Source: a virus. Taken from it: a DNA stretch of 64,000 nt. Position 1 is the stretch's first letter. Every line of letters begins with the position of its first letter. Shown piece by piece: positions 34,395 to 41,320 of the stretch. The stretch lies in the IMG/VR virus record IMGVR_UViG_3300038760_000073, positions 1 through 64,000 of that record; one strand, written 5' to 3'. A model generated the notes under the pieces. It was not told where the DNA came from, ran no database searches, and saw nothing but the letters and a program-made list of their open reading frames with translations. The position numbers were made by a program, and so were the translations under genes.

Positions 34395-34831
34395 GCATCA
34401 ACCTCTAAATTATCACCAGCAATATTTTCTGCACTAACATCAATTAGTGCATCTAATTCCCGTTCAATAAACTGTTTTCCAACCAATATCTTATAAATAT
34501 TGGTAGATCTATTGCCAATAGAAAATGGCACATTTGAGAATAATTTATCACCAACTTTGACGTCAAACTCAACAACAGGTCGATGTTCAGTATTACCAGC
34601 ACCAACATTAATTGTTACCTCACCGGTTTTATCTTTCAATAGTGTCTTACCGTTAACAGTTCTAAAAAACACCTTAGAGCCCTGCTCTTGCAAGTCCTCT
34701 CCATGGAGAACATTGTAAGCACCGTTACCAGAATCAAGCTTTGCTGGTACTATACCAATACCCTCTATATCAAAGAACTCAATTAAGCCTAAGATTACCC
34801 TTTCTTCAAAATATTGTTTAAACTTTACCAT
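34391..34831 (-). CDS. Retropepsin-like zinc-protease-family protein with capsid leader
   Basis: 146 residues. The leader MVKFKQYFEERVI matches the MKxFKxYFE leaders of neighbouring genes. The body (FFDIEGIGIVPAKLDSGNGA, YNVLHGEDL, later VGDKLFSNVPFSIGNRS) resembles the ATP-dependent zinc protease/retropepsin-like family (PF05618), with KLDSG as the active-site D-S/T-G and KILVGKQFI as the second strand. It may be packaged and cut other internal or host proteins. Confidence 0.65.
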   Translation of the reverse strand: MVKFKQYFEERVILGLIEFFDIEGIGIVPAKLDSGNGAYNVLHGEDLQEQGSKVFFRTVNGKTLLKDKTGEVTINVGAGNTEHRPVVEFDVKVGDKLFSNVPFSIGNRSTNIYKILVGKQFIERELDALIDVSAENIAGDNLEVDA

Positions 34832-34842
34832 GGTAATTACTG

Positions 34843-35232
34843 TTAATAATTTTCTGAATCTTCACTATGGTTAGGTACATCCTTATTTTCATCGTAATCT
34901 AACCAATGATAAACGGATGATAAATAATCAGATGCTTTAGTAATTTTTGCTGCCGTCCACCCCTCTAAACTATTTGCTGATTTGAGCATATTTTCTAACT
35001 CACTAGCATACTCTATAGTTTTTTTAAGTTCGGATAATGCCATATGAATTTCAGAAGAATCATGCTCCTCATGAGAACATTTTTTATCACCACTATACTC
35101 TTGATCTGAATGTTGTTTATTATTATCTGTATTAATACCTACGACAATATCATCTTTAACCGGTATACCGACTTGAGTCATATATGCTTCTGAAAGTAAA
35201 TCTTTATCCTTACCCCAATTGTTATGCTGCAT
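34843..35232 (-). CDS. Acidic small late protein with LSE leader
   Basis: 129 residues, highly acidic and rich in His/Ser/Asp (e.g. EYSGDKKCSHEEHDSSEIH). Its N-terminal DKDLLSEAYMTQV resembles the start of the proteins at 35779 and 61009 (LIAETYMQS, LMAEQYTKV). A possible gp21 cleavage site (L-S-E) lies near residue 14. The central part (MALSELKKTIEYASELE) is helical. Late promoter with start on the ATG. Function unknown. Confidence 0.5.
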   Translation of the reverse strand: MQHNNWGKDKDLLSEAYMTQVGIPVKDDIVVGINTDNNKQHSDQEYSGDKKCSHEEHDSSEIHMALSELKKTIEYASELENMLKSANSLEGWTAAKITKASDYLSSVYHWLDYDENKDVPNHSEDSENY

Positions 35233-35237
35233 AACAA

Positions 35238-35245
35238 TATTTATG
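35238..35245 (-). promoter_or_regulatory. Late promoter, start at ATG
   Basis: CATAAATA on the - strand; +1 at 35232, the A of ATG. Confidence 0.6.
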
Positions 35246-35326
35246 CTAAATTATAATACTCTCATACCTTTTAGCACTTTAGGTATTATTAATTAAGAAT
35301 AACACTCTACCACCCTACCACTTCTA

Positions 35327-35719
35327 TCACCAAGATTTGCAAGCCCAGTAACCTGCTGTCAACTTACTCTTTTTTTGATCACACTTATGTCTAGCTCTAA
35401 ATGATTTACGAGCTTTAGGATTACTCTTGCGTATTTTCATCGTCTTTTCACCCCGCTTTTTTGCAGATGTACCACCGTGACCAAAATTGACTTTCTTTAC
35501 ATTCCCAGTCTTTGGATCTTTAACATATACCTTAAACTTCTTAACATCTCCCCTGGTAGGCTTATTTAAGGTAACCTTGCGCCCCTGATACTCAGCATCC
35601 TCTTCCGGTAATCCACGACCAGGGAAATCTAACGACTCTGCCATATTTTGAATACCTATTTCAGAAATATCATCTGTTGTTGTTTCTAGTTGCTCAAAAT
35701 ATTCTTTAAAGGTTTTCAT
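35327..35719 (-). CDS. Basic small protein with capsid-targeting-like leader
   Basis: 130 residues. Leader MKTFKEYFEQLETTTDD, then a strongly basic C-terminal two-thirds: KKFKVYVKDPKTGNVKKVNF, GEKTMKIRKSNPKARKSFRA and a final C-x-C-like end (RHKCDQKK...GYWACKSW). The KVYVKDPKTGNVKKVNFG plus SFRARHxCD...YWxCKxW type is a conserved small protein of T4-like marine phages. The mix of leader and basic body suggests a DNA-binding internal head protein. A Zn site through the two cysteines and His is possible. Confidence 0.7.
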   Translation of the reverse strand: MKTFKEYFEQLETTTDDISEIGIQNMAESLDFPGRGLPEEDAEYQGRKVTLNKPTRGDVKKFKVYVKDPKTGNVKKVNFGHGGTSAKKRGEKTMKIRKSNPKARKSFRARHKCDQKKSKLTAGYWACKSW

Positions 35720-35778
35720 ATGTATTTTAACTATTGCTTAAATTGTTTTATAGTAACTACTATAAACTAAGAATATGG

Positions 35779-36087
35779 TCAAGCACCCTCGCCATCCTCG
35801 GCACCGGTATTAAACATACTATTACCTTGACCGGTCGTACCTGCCCCTAATTTACTAAGTACATCTGCTAATTGTGCTATTAATTCTGCAGCACGTGCTT
35901 GTAAATCACCTGATTGATCTAGATCATCACAGCAACATTCATCACAATTACCACATGTGCAGCTTTGAGGCTCTTGCGAACAACCACCAGCTATACCGGT
36001 ATCGATCTCAGTTACAGCTAATTCTGTAGGAGCAATGCTCTGCATATATGTTTCAGCAATTAAATCCATAGTGGGGTTGTTCTTCAT
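35779..36087 (-). CDS. Small late protein with IAE leader and cysteine cluster
   Basis: 102 residues from ATG 36087; an upstream in-frame extension to 36183 is rejected because a late promoter puts +1 on 36087. MKNNPTMDLIAETYMQSIAP contains I-A-E, the same sequence cut by gp21 in T4 internal proteins. The centre has eight cysteines in 24 residues (SCTCGNCDECCCDDL) that could bind metal. The end is small, Gly/Ala/Glu-rich. Function unknown; expressed late and possibly packaged. Confidence 0.55.
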   Translation of the reverse strand: MKNNPTMDLIAETYMQSIAPTELAVTEIDTGIAGGCSQEPQSCTCGNCDECCCDDLDQSGDLQARAAELIAQLADVLSKLGAGTTGQGNSMFNTGAEDGEGA

Positions 36088-36091
36088 AATG

Positions 36092-36640
36092 TTATTTATT
36101 GATAATAATCGATTTAACTGCTTCTTTATCTGTCTCAGACATGTCATCCGGTGTAAAATAGCTAATAGCCTCGTCAATATCACTATTAATGAGATGTCTA
36201 GTCTTAGTTCCGGATATACCTTCTGATTGAATTGGTATTTTTGCGATATTTACTAGTGGATATTTTTCAATATTTTTATTAAAACCATCATATCGCTTAA
36301 TATCTTCATCTTTAGCACCAGCACCAACAATAATACCGGTATGTTTATTATTATATGCAAATGCATATACAGATCTAACAGGGCTAACAGCTGATATATG
36401 AGTCTCGATAGGCTTTCCTAGGTATTTTGAGTATATTTCCCATATAGCCTTTGATTGTTCGGCTGTAATACCATCTCTTTCCTTCTTACCAATAAAAATA
36501 ATGCCTTTATCTGCACTATCTAAAATATATTTGAAGGCTTTAAAGTGTCCCTTAGTTGGTGGTTTAAAGCCACCGGGGAATAATGCAATATTCTCTGCTG
36601 GTCCCTGAACTTGTTCAAAATACTGTTTAAAATTTTTCAT
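36092..36640 (-). CDS. Cytidylyltransferase-like nucleotidyltransferase with capsid leader
   Basis: 182 residues. Leader MKNFKQYFEQVQGPAEN, then the HxGH-superfamily domain: IALFPGGFKPPTKGHFKAFK (T-x-G-H), IIFIGKKERDGITAEQ, and EGISGTKTRHLI as the ISSTxxR-type motif. The product is an NMN- or phosphopantetheine-adenylyltransferase-like enzyme, also found without the leader in other phages. The leader suggests that it is carried in the head and injected. Its stop is 4 bases past the start of the next late gene. Confidence 0.75.
   Translation of the reverse strand: MKNFKQYFEQVQGPAENIALFPGGFKPPTKGHFKAFKYILDSADKGIIFIGKKERDGITAEQSKAIWEIYSKYLGKPIETHISAVSPVRSVYAFAYNNKHTGIIVGAGAKDEDIKRYDGFNKNIEKYPLVNIAKIPIQSEGISGTKTRHLINSDIDEAISYFTPDDMSETDKEAVKSIIINK
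36093..36100 (-). promoter_or_regulatory. Late promoter, start at ATG
   Basis: AATAAATA on the - strand; +1 at 36087, the A of ATG. The box lies in the last codons of the nucleotidyltransferase gene. Confidence 0.6.
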
Positions 36641-37860
36641 TACTTAGTTATTGGTGTACTGGTTTGGCCTCCGGAGAAGTTTGCTCTACTAAACTCGAGT
36701 CTATCTACTAGCTTAACAGCGTTACCATCTCTACTGATGCTAACATATCCTTCAGGCGCAGTAACCTTAAGCGTCCCATCACCAGCATCTAGAAAATGCT
36801 TTGTTTTATATACTGCATTATTATATTTGTTAATAAATATCTGTTTTGCTTGTGAGATTAACTTACTAACCTTAAACACATTTACTATATCTTGTTCATT
36901 ACTCTCTATCTCTGAGAGTTTTTTCTTAAAACTCTCTTTAACTCGCTCTTTACCTTTAATACTCTTTCGTTTATCTATTTCCTTAGACATTCTATTTTTA
37001 ATCCATAGAACAAAATTTGCATATGATTCATCAGCATTTTCTAAAAATTTACCACCTTTAATCTCAGAATTTGTATATATATTGAGTAAATCTAGGGGAA
37101 GATCTTTATATTTAACTTTAATTGAGTCAGCAGTCTTAACATAATCCTTTACCTGCTTGACTTCATCAGTTGTTAATGTAACAACCCCTGTATCATCTTT
37201 AAAAAATGCATCATCTACCCACACACCAGGTACCTTGTTAAGTTTATTAACTTTAGCTCCAAAATTAGCTCCACTTTCTAGATCATTGTATTCAGTATGA
37301 AAAATAATGCCAAATACTGAACTACTAATAGATTTACCTAGATCTGAATCCGCTTCCACTGCATATTTTATAGTATTTGGCTTAAATGTATAGTGCATCA
37401 CCCCATCAATATTTTCTTTTGCTAATGTTGATGAATCAAACATAAAATCACCCTGTAGTATGTTTTTAATACCAAGTTTGGGTAGGTATTTGAGAGCCTT
37501 CTTAAGTTTATCTGCTAGACCAGGTGCATGTCCATGATTTAACTCAACATCATTATCAGTATAGTTAATTTTGGGGTCTCTATTAAAAATAGATTTGGTA
37601 CCTACAAAAAATTTACCTGTATCTGGGTGCCTCCCTACAAACATTGCGGGCGCGCCATCCCACTTAACTGTGGTACCAACCTTTCGTTTACTTTTGCCTT
37701 GTAAGTGTGATAGTAGGTCTGTTATAAAGCCTCTAGCTGTTGTGTATCCTTGCTCTCCCTTAGTTAGAACAAGTTCTTCCAGGTGGGTTAAGTGTGTGTT
37801 AGCTTTAGTTGCCTCCTCAATGAGCTTGTAAGCTTCAAAATATTGTTTATATGTTTTCAT
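36640..37860 (-). CDS. Nucleic-acid-ligase-like nucleotidyltransferase with capsid leader
   Basis: 406 residues. Leader MKTYKQYFEAYKLIEEATK nearly repeats the T4 internal-protein start MKTYQEFIAE. The body carries ligase-like motifs: motif I TVKWDGAP (K66-W-D-G), NILQGDFMF (136-139) like motif III, EGYVSI (370-375) like motif IV and KLVDR (383-387) like motif V. The spacing between III and IV is longer than in DNA ligases. It is not the T4 gp30 ligase. It may adenylylate or join nucleic-acid ends during injection; activity is inferred. It abuts the genes on each side by one base. Confidence 0.6.
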   Translation of the reverse strand: MKTYKQYFEAYKLIEEATKANTHLTHLEELVLTKGEQGYTTARGFITDLLSHLQGKSKRKVGTTVKWDGAPAMFVGRHPDTGKFFVGTKSIFNRDPKINYTDNDVELNHGHAPGLADKLKKALKYLPKLGIKNILQGDFMFDSSTLAKENIDGVMHYTFKPNTIKYAVEADSDLGKSISSSVFGIIFHTEYNDLESGANFGAKVNKLNKVPGVWVDDAFFKDDTGVVTLTTDEVKQVKDYVKTADSIKVKYKDLPLDLLNIYTNSEIKGGKFLENADESYANFVLWIKNRMSKEIDKRKSIKGKERVKESFKKKLSEIESNEQDIVNVFKVSKLISQAKQIFINKYNNAVYKTKHFLDAGDGTLKVTAPEGYVSISRDGNAVKLVDRLEFSRANFSGGQTSTPITK

Positions 37861-39035
37861 TAGTTGATTAGTTTCATTCCACCCACTTCTTTTGCAGCAC
37901 CTGAGGCTGTTGTGCTACTACCAGGAAAGTACCCATAAACACCGTCACCGTCTATTCTAAATTTAATTAACTCTTGATCAATAGCTTGATTAATAATTTC
38001 TTGACTCTTTACATTGATGTAATTAGCTTTACTCCATGTACCCTCAGCAAACCTAGCAGGTCCTGTTCCGGATGCTTTCATACCATGCTGATATACTCCT
38101 AACCATATATCAAACTTATGGCCCCCTTCACCCATATTTTCATCATCTGGTGAACCGTTTCCATAAGCGTGCAGTAAACGACCACACATATGCTGTATTC
38201 GTACATTAATACCCGGGTATTTATTAACGATTTCTTCTAAGACTGTCCTTGTTAGACCTTTCTTACAAAAATCACTGCTCCAAGTACTTGTATTAATACC
38301 ATCGAGAGTATAACTATCATCCTCTGCTTCACCTGCTTTCAACCCACCATAATTCGCTATTTGTTCAATTTTTACTCTATCATCAGCAAATCCCCTACCA
38401 CGCGCACTTATAATCCTACCTAGACCTGTTTTTAATTCTATACTAGTATTACCTATCTGTAAATCACCAACGCTACCCTTTTTAGCTTCAGTTAAAAGAG
38501 CTAAAGCTAATTCTCCATTACCGACACTTACGTTACCTTCTTTAAAATCTCGCGCCCAAAGCATGTTATAAAACTTTAAATGATCTTCTACCGGCAAAAA
38601 CATCTCAAGCTGAGGCTTACATATACTATATAATTCCATACTACCTACCTTAGTAGTAAATTCAGGTAACAATACATTAAGGTTGTCTTTTTTATCAACC
38701 AGCTCTCTTAATCCGTCGTAATTAGCATTATTAAACTCTTGAAATAATAGTTTTAAGAACCGATCTTCTGTTTCAAAACCACTCTTTTCTGCTAGTTTTT
38801 GAATAATTTTATAATCCTCTTTAAGTATAAAGGATCCTTCAGCCTTACCTTGTAAATAATCAGCTACTCTAAATGCTGTCTTATCACTTATACCTTCAAG
38901 TGTTTGAGGTTTACCCTCATCATACTCAAAAGTAATCTTTGCTTCCCCATATACGCTTAAATGTCCACGTGGAGGTACTTCTTTACCTCTCACCTGATCA
39001 TATAAACTTGCTAAAGATCTTCTACTATAATTCAT
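37860..39035 (-). CDS. Conserved phage protein, PD-(D/E)xK nuclease-like motif
   Basis: 391 residues. The N-terminal two-fifths are helical. A nuclease-like core follows: VGNGELALALLTEAKKGSVG, then D191 in GDLQIGNT and E200-L-K202 in SIELKTG, the E...D...ExK pattern of PD-(D/E)xK enzymes. A His/Asp-rich segment EGGHKFDIWLGVYQHG lies near the end. It overlaps the next gene by ATGA and the previous by one base, so it belongs to the leader cassette although it has no leader itself. The nuclease call is by motif only. Confidence 0.5.
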   Translation of the reverse strand: MNYSRRSLASLYDQVRGKEVPPRGHLSVYGEAKITFEYDEGKPQTLEGISDKTAFRVADYLQGKAEGSFILKEDYKIIQKLAEKSGFETEDRFLKLLFQEFNNANYDGLRELVDKKDNLNVLLPEFTTKVGSMELYSICKPQLEMFLPVEDHLKFYNMLWARDFKEGNVSVGNGELALALLTEAKKGSVGDLQIGNTSIELKTGLGRIISARGRGFADDRVKIEQIANYGGLKAGEAEDDSYTLDGINTSTWSSDFCKKGLTRTVLEEIVNKYPGINVRIQHMCGRLLHAYGNGSPDDENMGEGGHKFDIWLGVYQHGMKASGTGPARFAEGTWSKANYINVKSQEIINQAIDQELIKFRIDGDGVYGYFPGSSTTASGAAKEVGGMKLIN

Positions 39036-39367
39036 GATCCAATATCTGTAATTTTATCTAGTTCTCTTTGTGTGTCAACAGGACTGATCTCTAAAAAGTT
39101 CTCAATAGTCTCAATAACTTCTTTTGGTTTATCATTTAATATTAATGACTGCAGCTCATTTACAATTTTACTCTCACTATCATCTGGTATATGTAAGAAT
39201 GCCTTGACAGCTAAATTAATTAAGAATTTTTCACCCTCTGATGTTAATGGTATAGGTGTCTCAGGGACAGGCTGTTCACTAATATCCGTAGCATCAGGCA
39301 TGTCTGGAGCTCCATCCTGTTCATTAATCTGTTTTAAATACTGTGTAATTAACTTGAGTGTTTTCAT
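39032..39367 (-). CDS. Small acidic protein with leader
   Basis: 111 residues. MKTLKLITQYLKQINEQDGAP is a variant leader with I-N-E as a possible gp21 site. The rest is acidic and helical (SEGEKFLINLAVKAFLHIP; DKPKEVIETIENFLEI). It overlaps both neighbours by ATGA, so strictly co-translated. Function unknown; perhaps a scaffold-like or chaperone partner of the cassette enzymes. Confidence 0.55.
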   Translation of the reverse strand: MKTLKLITQYLKQINEQDGAPDMPDATDISEQPVPETPIPLTSEGEKFLINLAVKAFLHIPDDSESKIVNELQSLILNDKPKEVIETIENFLEISPVDTQRELDKITDIGS

Positions 39368-39705
39368 ATTTCAATCTTCTTTGCGGCTTTAACGAGTTTA
39401 TCTGCTAACTGTCTTTTAGCACTCTGAACTTTCCTTGCTGTTGAGCTCATCACCTGCTTACCTAGTTTTTGATCGGGTATAGACAAAACAGCTGCAGCTG
39501 TTTCTACTGTTTTGTCTATATCAGATTCTTGCTCTTCTTCTGGATGAACAGAGTTTTTAAGCTTACTAAATATATCCCACGCAAATTCAGTACCACTTAC
39601 ATCAACGCTATCGATAACCTCGCCGGTTGCTGTTTGTAATACAATACTATAATTACCCCGTTCTGGATTATTTTCCTCAACTAATTCGAGAAATTTACTA
39701 CTCAT
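39364..39705 (-). CDS. Small protein heading the leader cassette
   Basis: 113 residues. N-terminal beta-rich part (NYSIVLQTATGEVIDSVDVS), then a basic helical end (VQSAKRQLADKLVKAAKKIE). It is the first gene of the overlapping set 39705 to 36092 and has a late promoter with +1 at 39706. Function unknown. Confidence 0.5.
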   Translation of the reverse strand: MSSKFLELVEENNPERGNYSIVLQTATGEVIDSVDVSGTEFAWDIFSKLKNSVHPEEEQESDIDKTVETAAAVLSIPDQKLGKQVMSSTARKVQSAKRQLADKLVKAAKKIEI

Positions 39706-39711
39706 GTATAA

Positions 39712-39719
39712 TATTTATG
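39712..39719 (-). promoter_or_regulatory. Late promoter of the leader cassette
   Basis: CATAAATA on the - strand; +1 at 39706, one base before ATG 39705. It overlaps the stop region of the gene at 39715. Confidence 0.6.
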
Positions 39720-40185
39720 GTAGTAGAGATCGTTTTATGTTTATATTGCTTTTAAATTTTTTCTCTAACGCCTGTAACTTGTATCTACGAAGTAAATTAA
39801 AAAATCTCTGAAAGTTGGCAGTTGAAATATCCGTATCGTTAAAAGCAATATAGTCTCGCTCTGTCAAAAAATTCTCAAACTCATACACATCATATGTAAT
39901 ATTTGATGGTAAAGTATTAAAAATCCGCTTTACCAATCTTGACTCAATACTATCTGTGGTCTTGTAGTAAAACCACTTTTTAGAACCTACCTTAGAGCAT
40001 ACATTTAACAATTGGTTAATAATAAAATGTAATCCTAACTTATTTTTATCCGCTCTAGATAAGGTCAATTCATTCTCAGTTATATATAAAATATATTCTT
40101 TAAAAGAATTATTTAAATAGTGGTTAAGATTTATAAACGTAATATCCCTCTTTTGATCCTTAAAGTTGCTTACAGATAAGCTCAT
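39715..40185 (-). CDS. Hypothetical protein
   Basis: 156 residues, rich in Lys, Asn and aromatic residues, mixed helical (SRADKNKLGLHFIINQLLNV; FQRFFNLLRRYKLQALEKKF). The basic C-terminal end suggests nucleic-acid contact. No family recognised. It lies between the GIY-YIG gene and the leader cassette. Confidence 0.5.
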   Translation of the reverse strand: MSLSVSNFKDQKRDITFINLNHYLNNSFKEYILYITENELTLSRADKNKLGLHFIINQLLNVCSKVGSKKWFYYKTTDSIESRLVKRIFNTLPSNITYDVYEFENFLTERDYIAFNDTDISTANFQRFFNLLRRYKLQALEKKFKSNINIKRSLLP

Positions 40186-40197
40186 ATTATATACTGA

Positions 40198-40623
40198 TTA
40201 TATAGATTTTCCTTTACCTATACGACAGTTTATTATACCATTATAGTACTCTTCCTTTAAGAGTACTTCCTCAGCGAATTGTATTTTCGCTTCTTCGTAA
40301 CTTAATTGCCATTTTGAATCACAAAATTTGATAATTTCAAACTTAAAGTTTTGTTTTCCCAACTCAATAATATCTATATTAAGCTTATTTGATGACGAAG
40401 TATACTCACGCCAATCTGTCTCTTTAATTGTATGCCTTTTATTTTTCTTTCCTTTGAGAGGAGGTCGTTTAAGTGTAGTTATGCATTGTTTCTTACCAAT
40501 ATATTTCTTACCAGACTGTAAGTTTGTTATTTTATATATAAATCCGAACGGTACTATACTATCTTCACATATAATATCTGATTCCCAATGACCAAAATCA
40601 ATTTGATTGCTCTTTATCGTCAT
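40198..40623 (-). CDS. GIY-YIG nuclease domain protein
   Basis: 141 residues. FGFIYKITNLQSGKKYIGKK gives the two GIY/YIG strands; TDWREYTSSSNKLNIDIIEL and the late E in LKEEYYNGIINCRIGKGKSI complete the small phage GIY-YIG family. Such genes are frequent in T4-like phages and act as repair or free-standing homing nucleases. It is not interrupting another gene here, so homing is unproven. It overlaps the following gene by 26 bases. Confidence 0.75.
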   Translation of the reverse strand: MTIKSNQIDFGHWESDIICEDSIVPFGFIYKITNLQSGKKYIGKKQCITTLKRPPLKGKKNKRHTIKETDWREYTSSSNKLNIDIIELGKQNFKFEIIKFCDSKWQLSYEEAKIQFAEEVLLKEEYYNGIINCRIGKGKSI

Positions 40624-40903
40624 GATTTGCTAGCACTACTGCTTTTTTTTTCTGTACACCTCGTAACTTTTTTACCTTCTTCTTTTTGTTTTTCTCTGTC
40701 TCTGTACTTAAGTCGGCGCGGCGCTGTATGCCACCCAATACTTTAGGATTTCTGGCATCTCCAGGAGCGTATGAGTCAGATGAATTAATATTACCATCCG
40801 GGTCAAACCCACCTGCAGAGCCACCTACAGTATTACTAGTAACCATATCTTCATGTAAATAGTATAAAAATATATGTTCAAATTTACTACTTGATTTTGA
40901 CAT
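40598..40903 (-). CDS. Small late protein containing a gp23 arm-like motif
   Basis: 101 residues from ATG 40903; an upstream start at 40939 is rejected because a late promoter places +1 on 40903. Residues 40-56 match residues 79-95 of the capsid protein at 14 of 17 positions (NSSDxYAxGDARxPKVL), and the RR five residues later also aligns. The C-terminal third is a lysine-rich tail (KKKKVKKLRGVQKKK). It may bind the same partner as the capsid N-arm, or nucleate/limit assembly. Other function unknown. Confidence 0.65.
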   Translation of the reverse strand: MSKSSSKFEHIFLYYLHEDMVTSNTVGGSAGGFDPDGNINSSDSYAPGDARNPKVLGGIQRRADLSTETEKNKKKKVKKLRGVQKKKAVVLANHDDKEQSN

Positions 40904-40918
40904 ATAAGTATTTATATT
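40891..40918 (+). promoter_or_regulatory. Early promoter of uvsY, overlapping the divergent late promoter
   Basis: TTGATT (40891-40896), 16 bases, TATATT (40913-40918); +1 at 40925, the A of ATG. Confidence 0.55.
40909..40916 (-). promoter_or_regulatory. Late promoter, start at ATG
   Basis: Exact TATAAATA on the - strand; +1 at 40903, the A of ATG. It shares bases with the -10 of the divergent uvsY promoter. Confidence 0.7.
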
Positions 40919-40924
40919 ATATAT

Positions 40925-41320
40925 ATGGAACTTCTTCAAAGATATATTAAAGAGGTTAGTGCAGATTTAGTAATTGATGATTTTAATCTCAAAAATGTAC
41001 AACTTAAACTACCTGCAACAAAACATTTTTGGGTAGCTAGACTAATCGAAGCTAAAATCGAGAAGGAATCTCTCATTAAAACAAAAAAGTCTAGCAAAAA
41101 GGCTATCATAAAGGATGTAATATACGCCGCACCAGTTAAAATATCACAAGCTGCAGCAGAACAAGCGGCTGAGCGCCATGATACGATCCTATCTATTACT
41201 AATAAAATTAGAGAGTATGATTTAGTAATTATGTATCTTGAAAAGGTTGAAAAGGTTTTACACCAAATGACATGGGACTGTAAAAATATTATAGAAATTA
41301 ATAGGCTTGAGCAATTATGA
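40925..41320 (+). CDS. uvsY: Recombination mediator UvsY-like
   Basis: 131 residues, the T4 UvsY size (137). Helical throughout, with a W near residue 36 (KHFWVARLIEAKIEKESLIK), a Lys-rich middle and a C-terminal helix YLEKVEKVLHQMTWDCKNII followed by EI, the phage UvsY ending. UvsY loads UvsX onto SSB-coated DNA. It overlaps uvsW by four bases, matching the T4 uvsW-uvsY neighbourhood. Confidence 0.7.
   Translation: MELLQRYIKEVSADLVIDDFNLKNVQLKLPATKHFWVARLIEAKIEKESLIKTKKSSKKAIIKDVIYAAPVKISQAAAEQAAERHDTILSITNKIREYDLVIMYLEKVEKVLHQMTWDCKNIIEINRLEQL

Noticed and set aside
40198-40623. GIY-YIG gene as a homing mobile element
   Set aside because: No interrupted host gene or intron boundary is seen; it is listed as an ordinary nuclease-domain gene.
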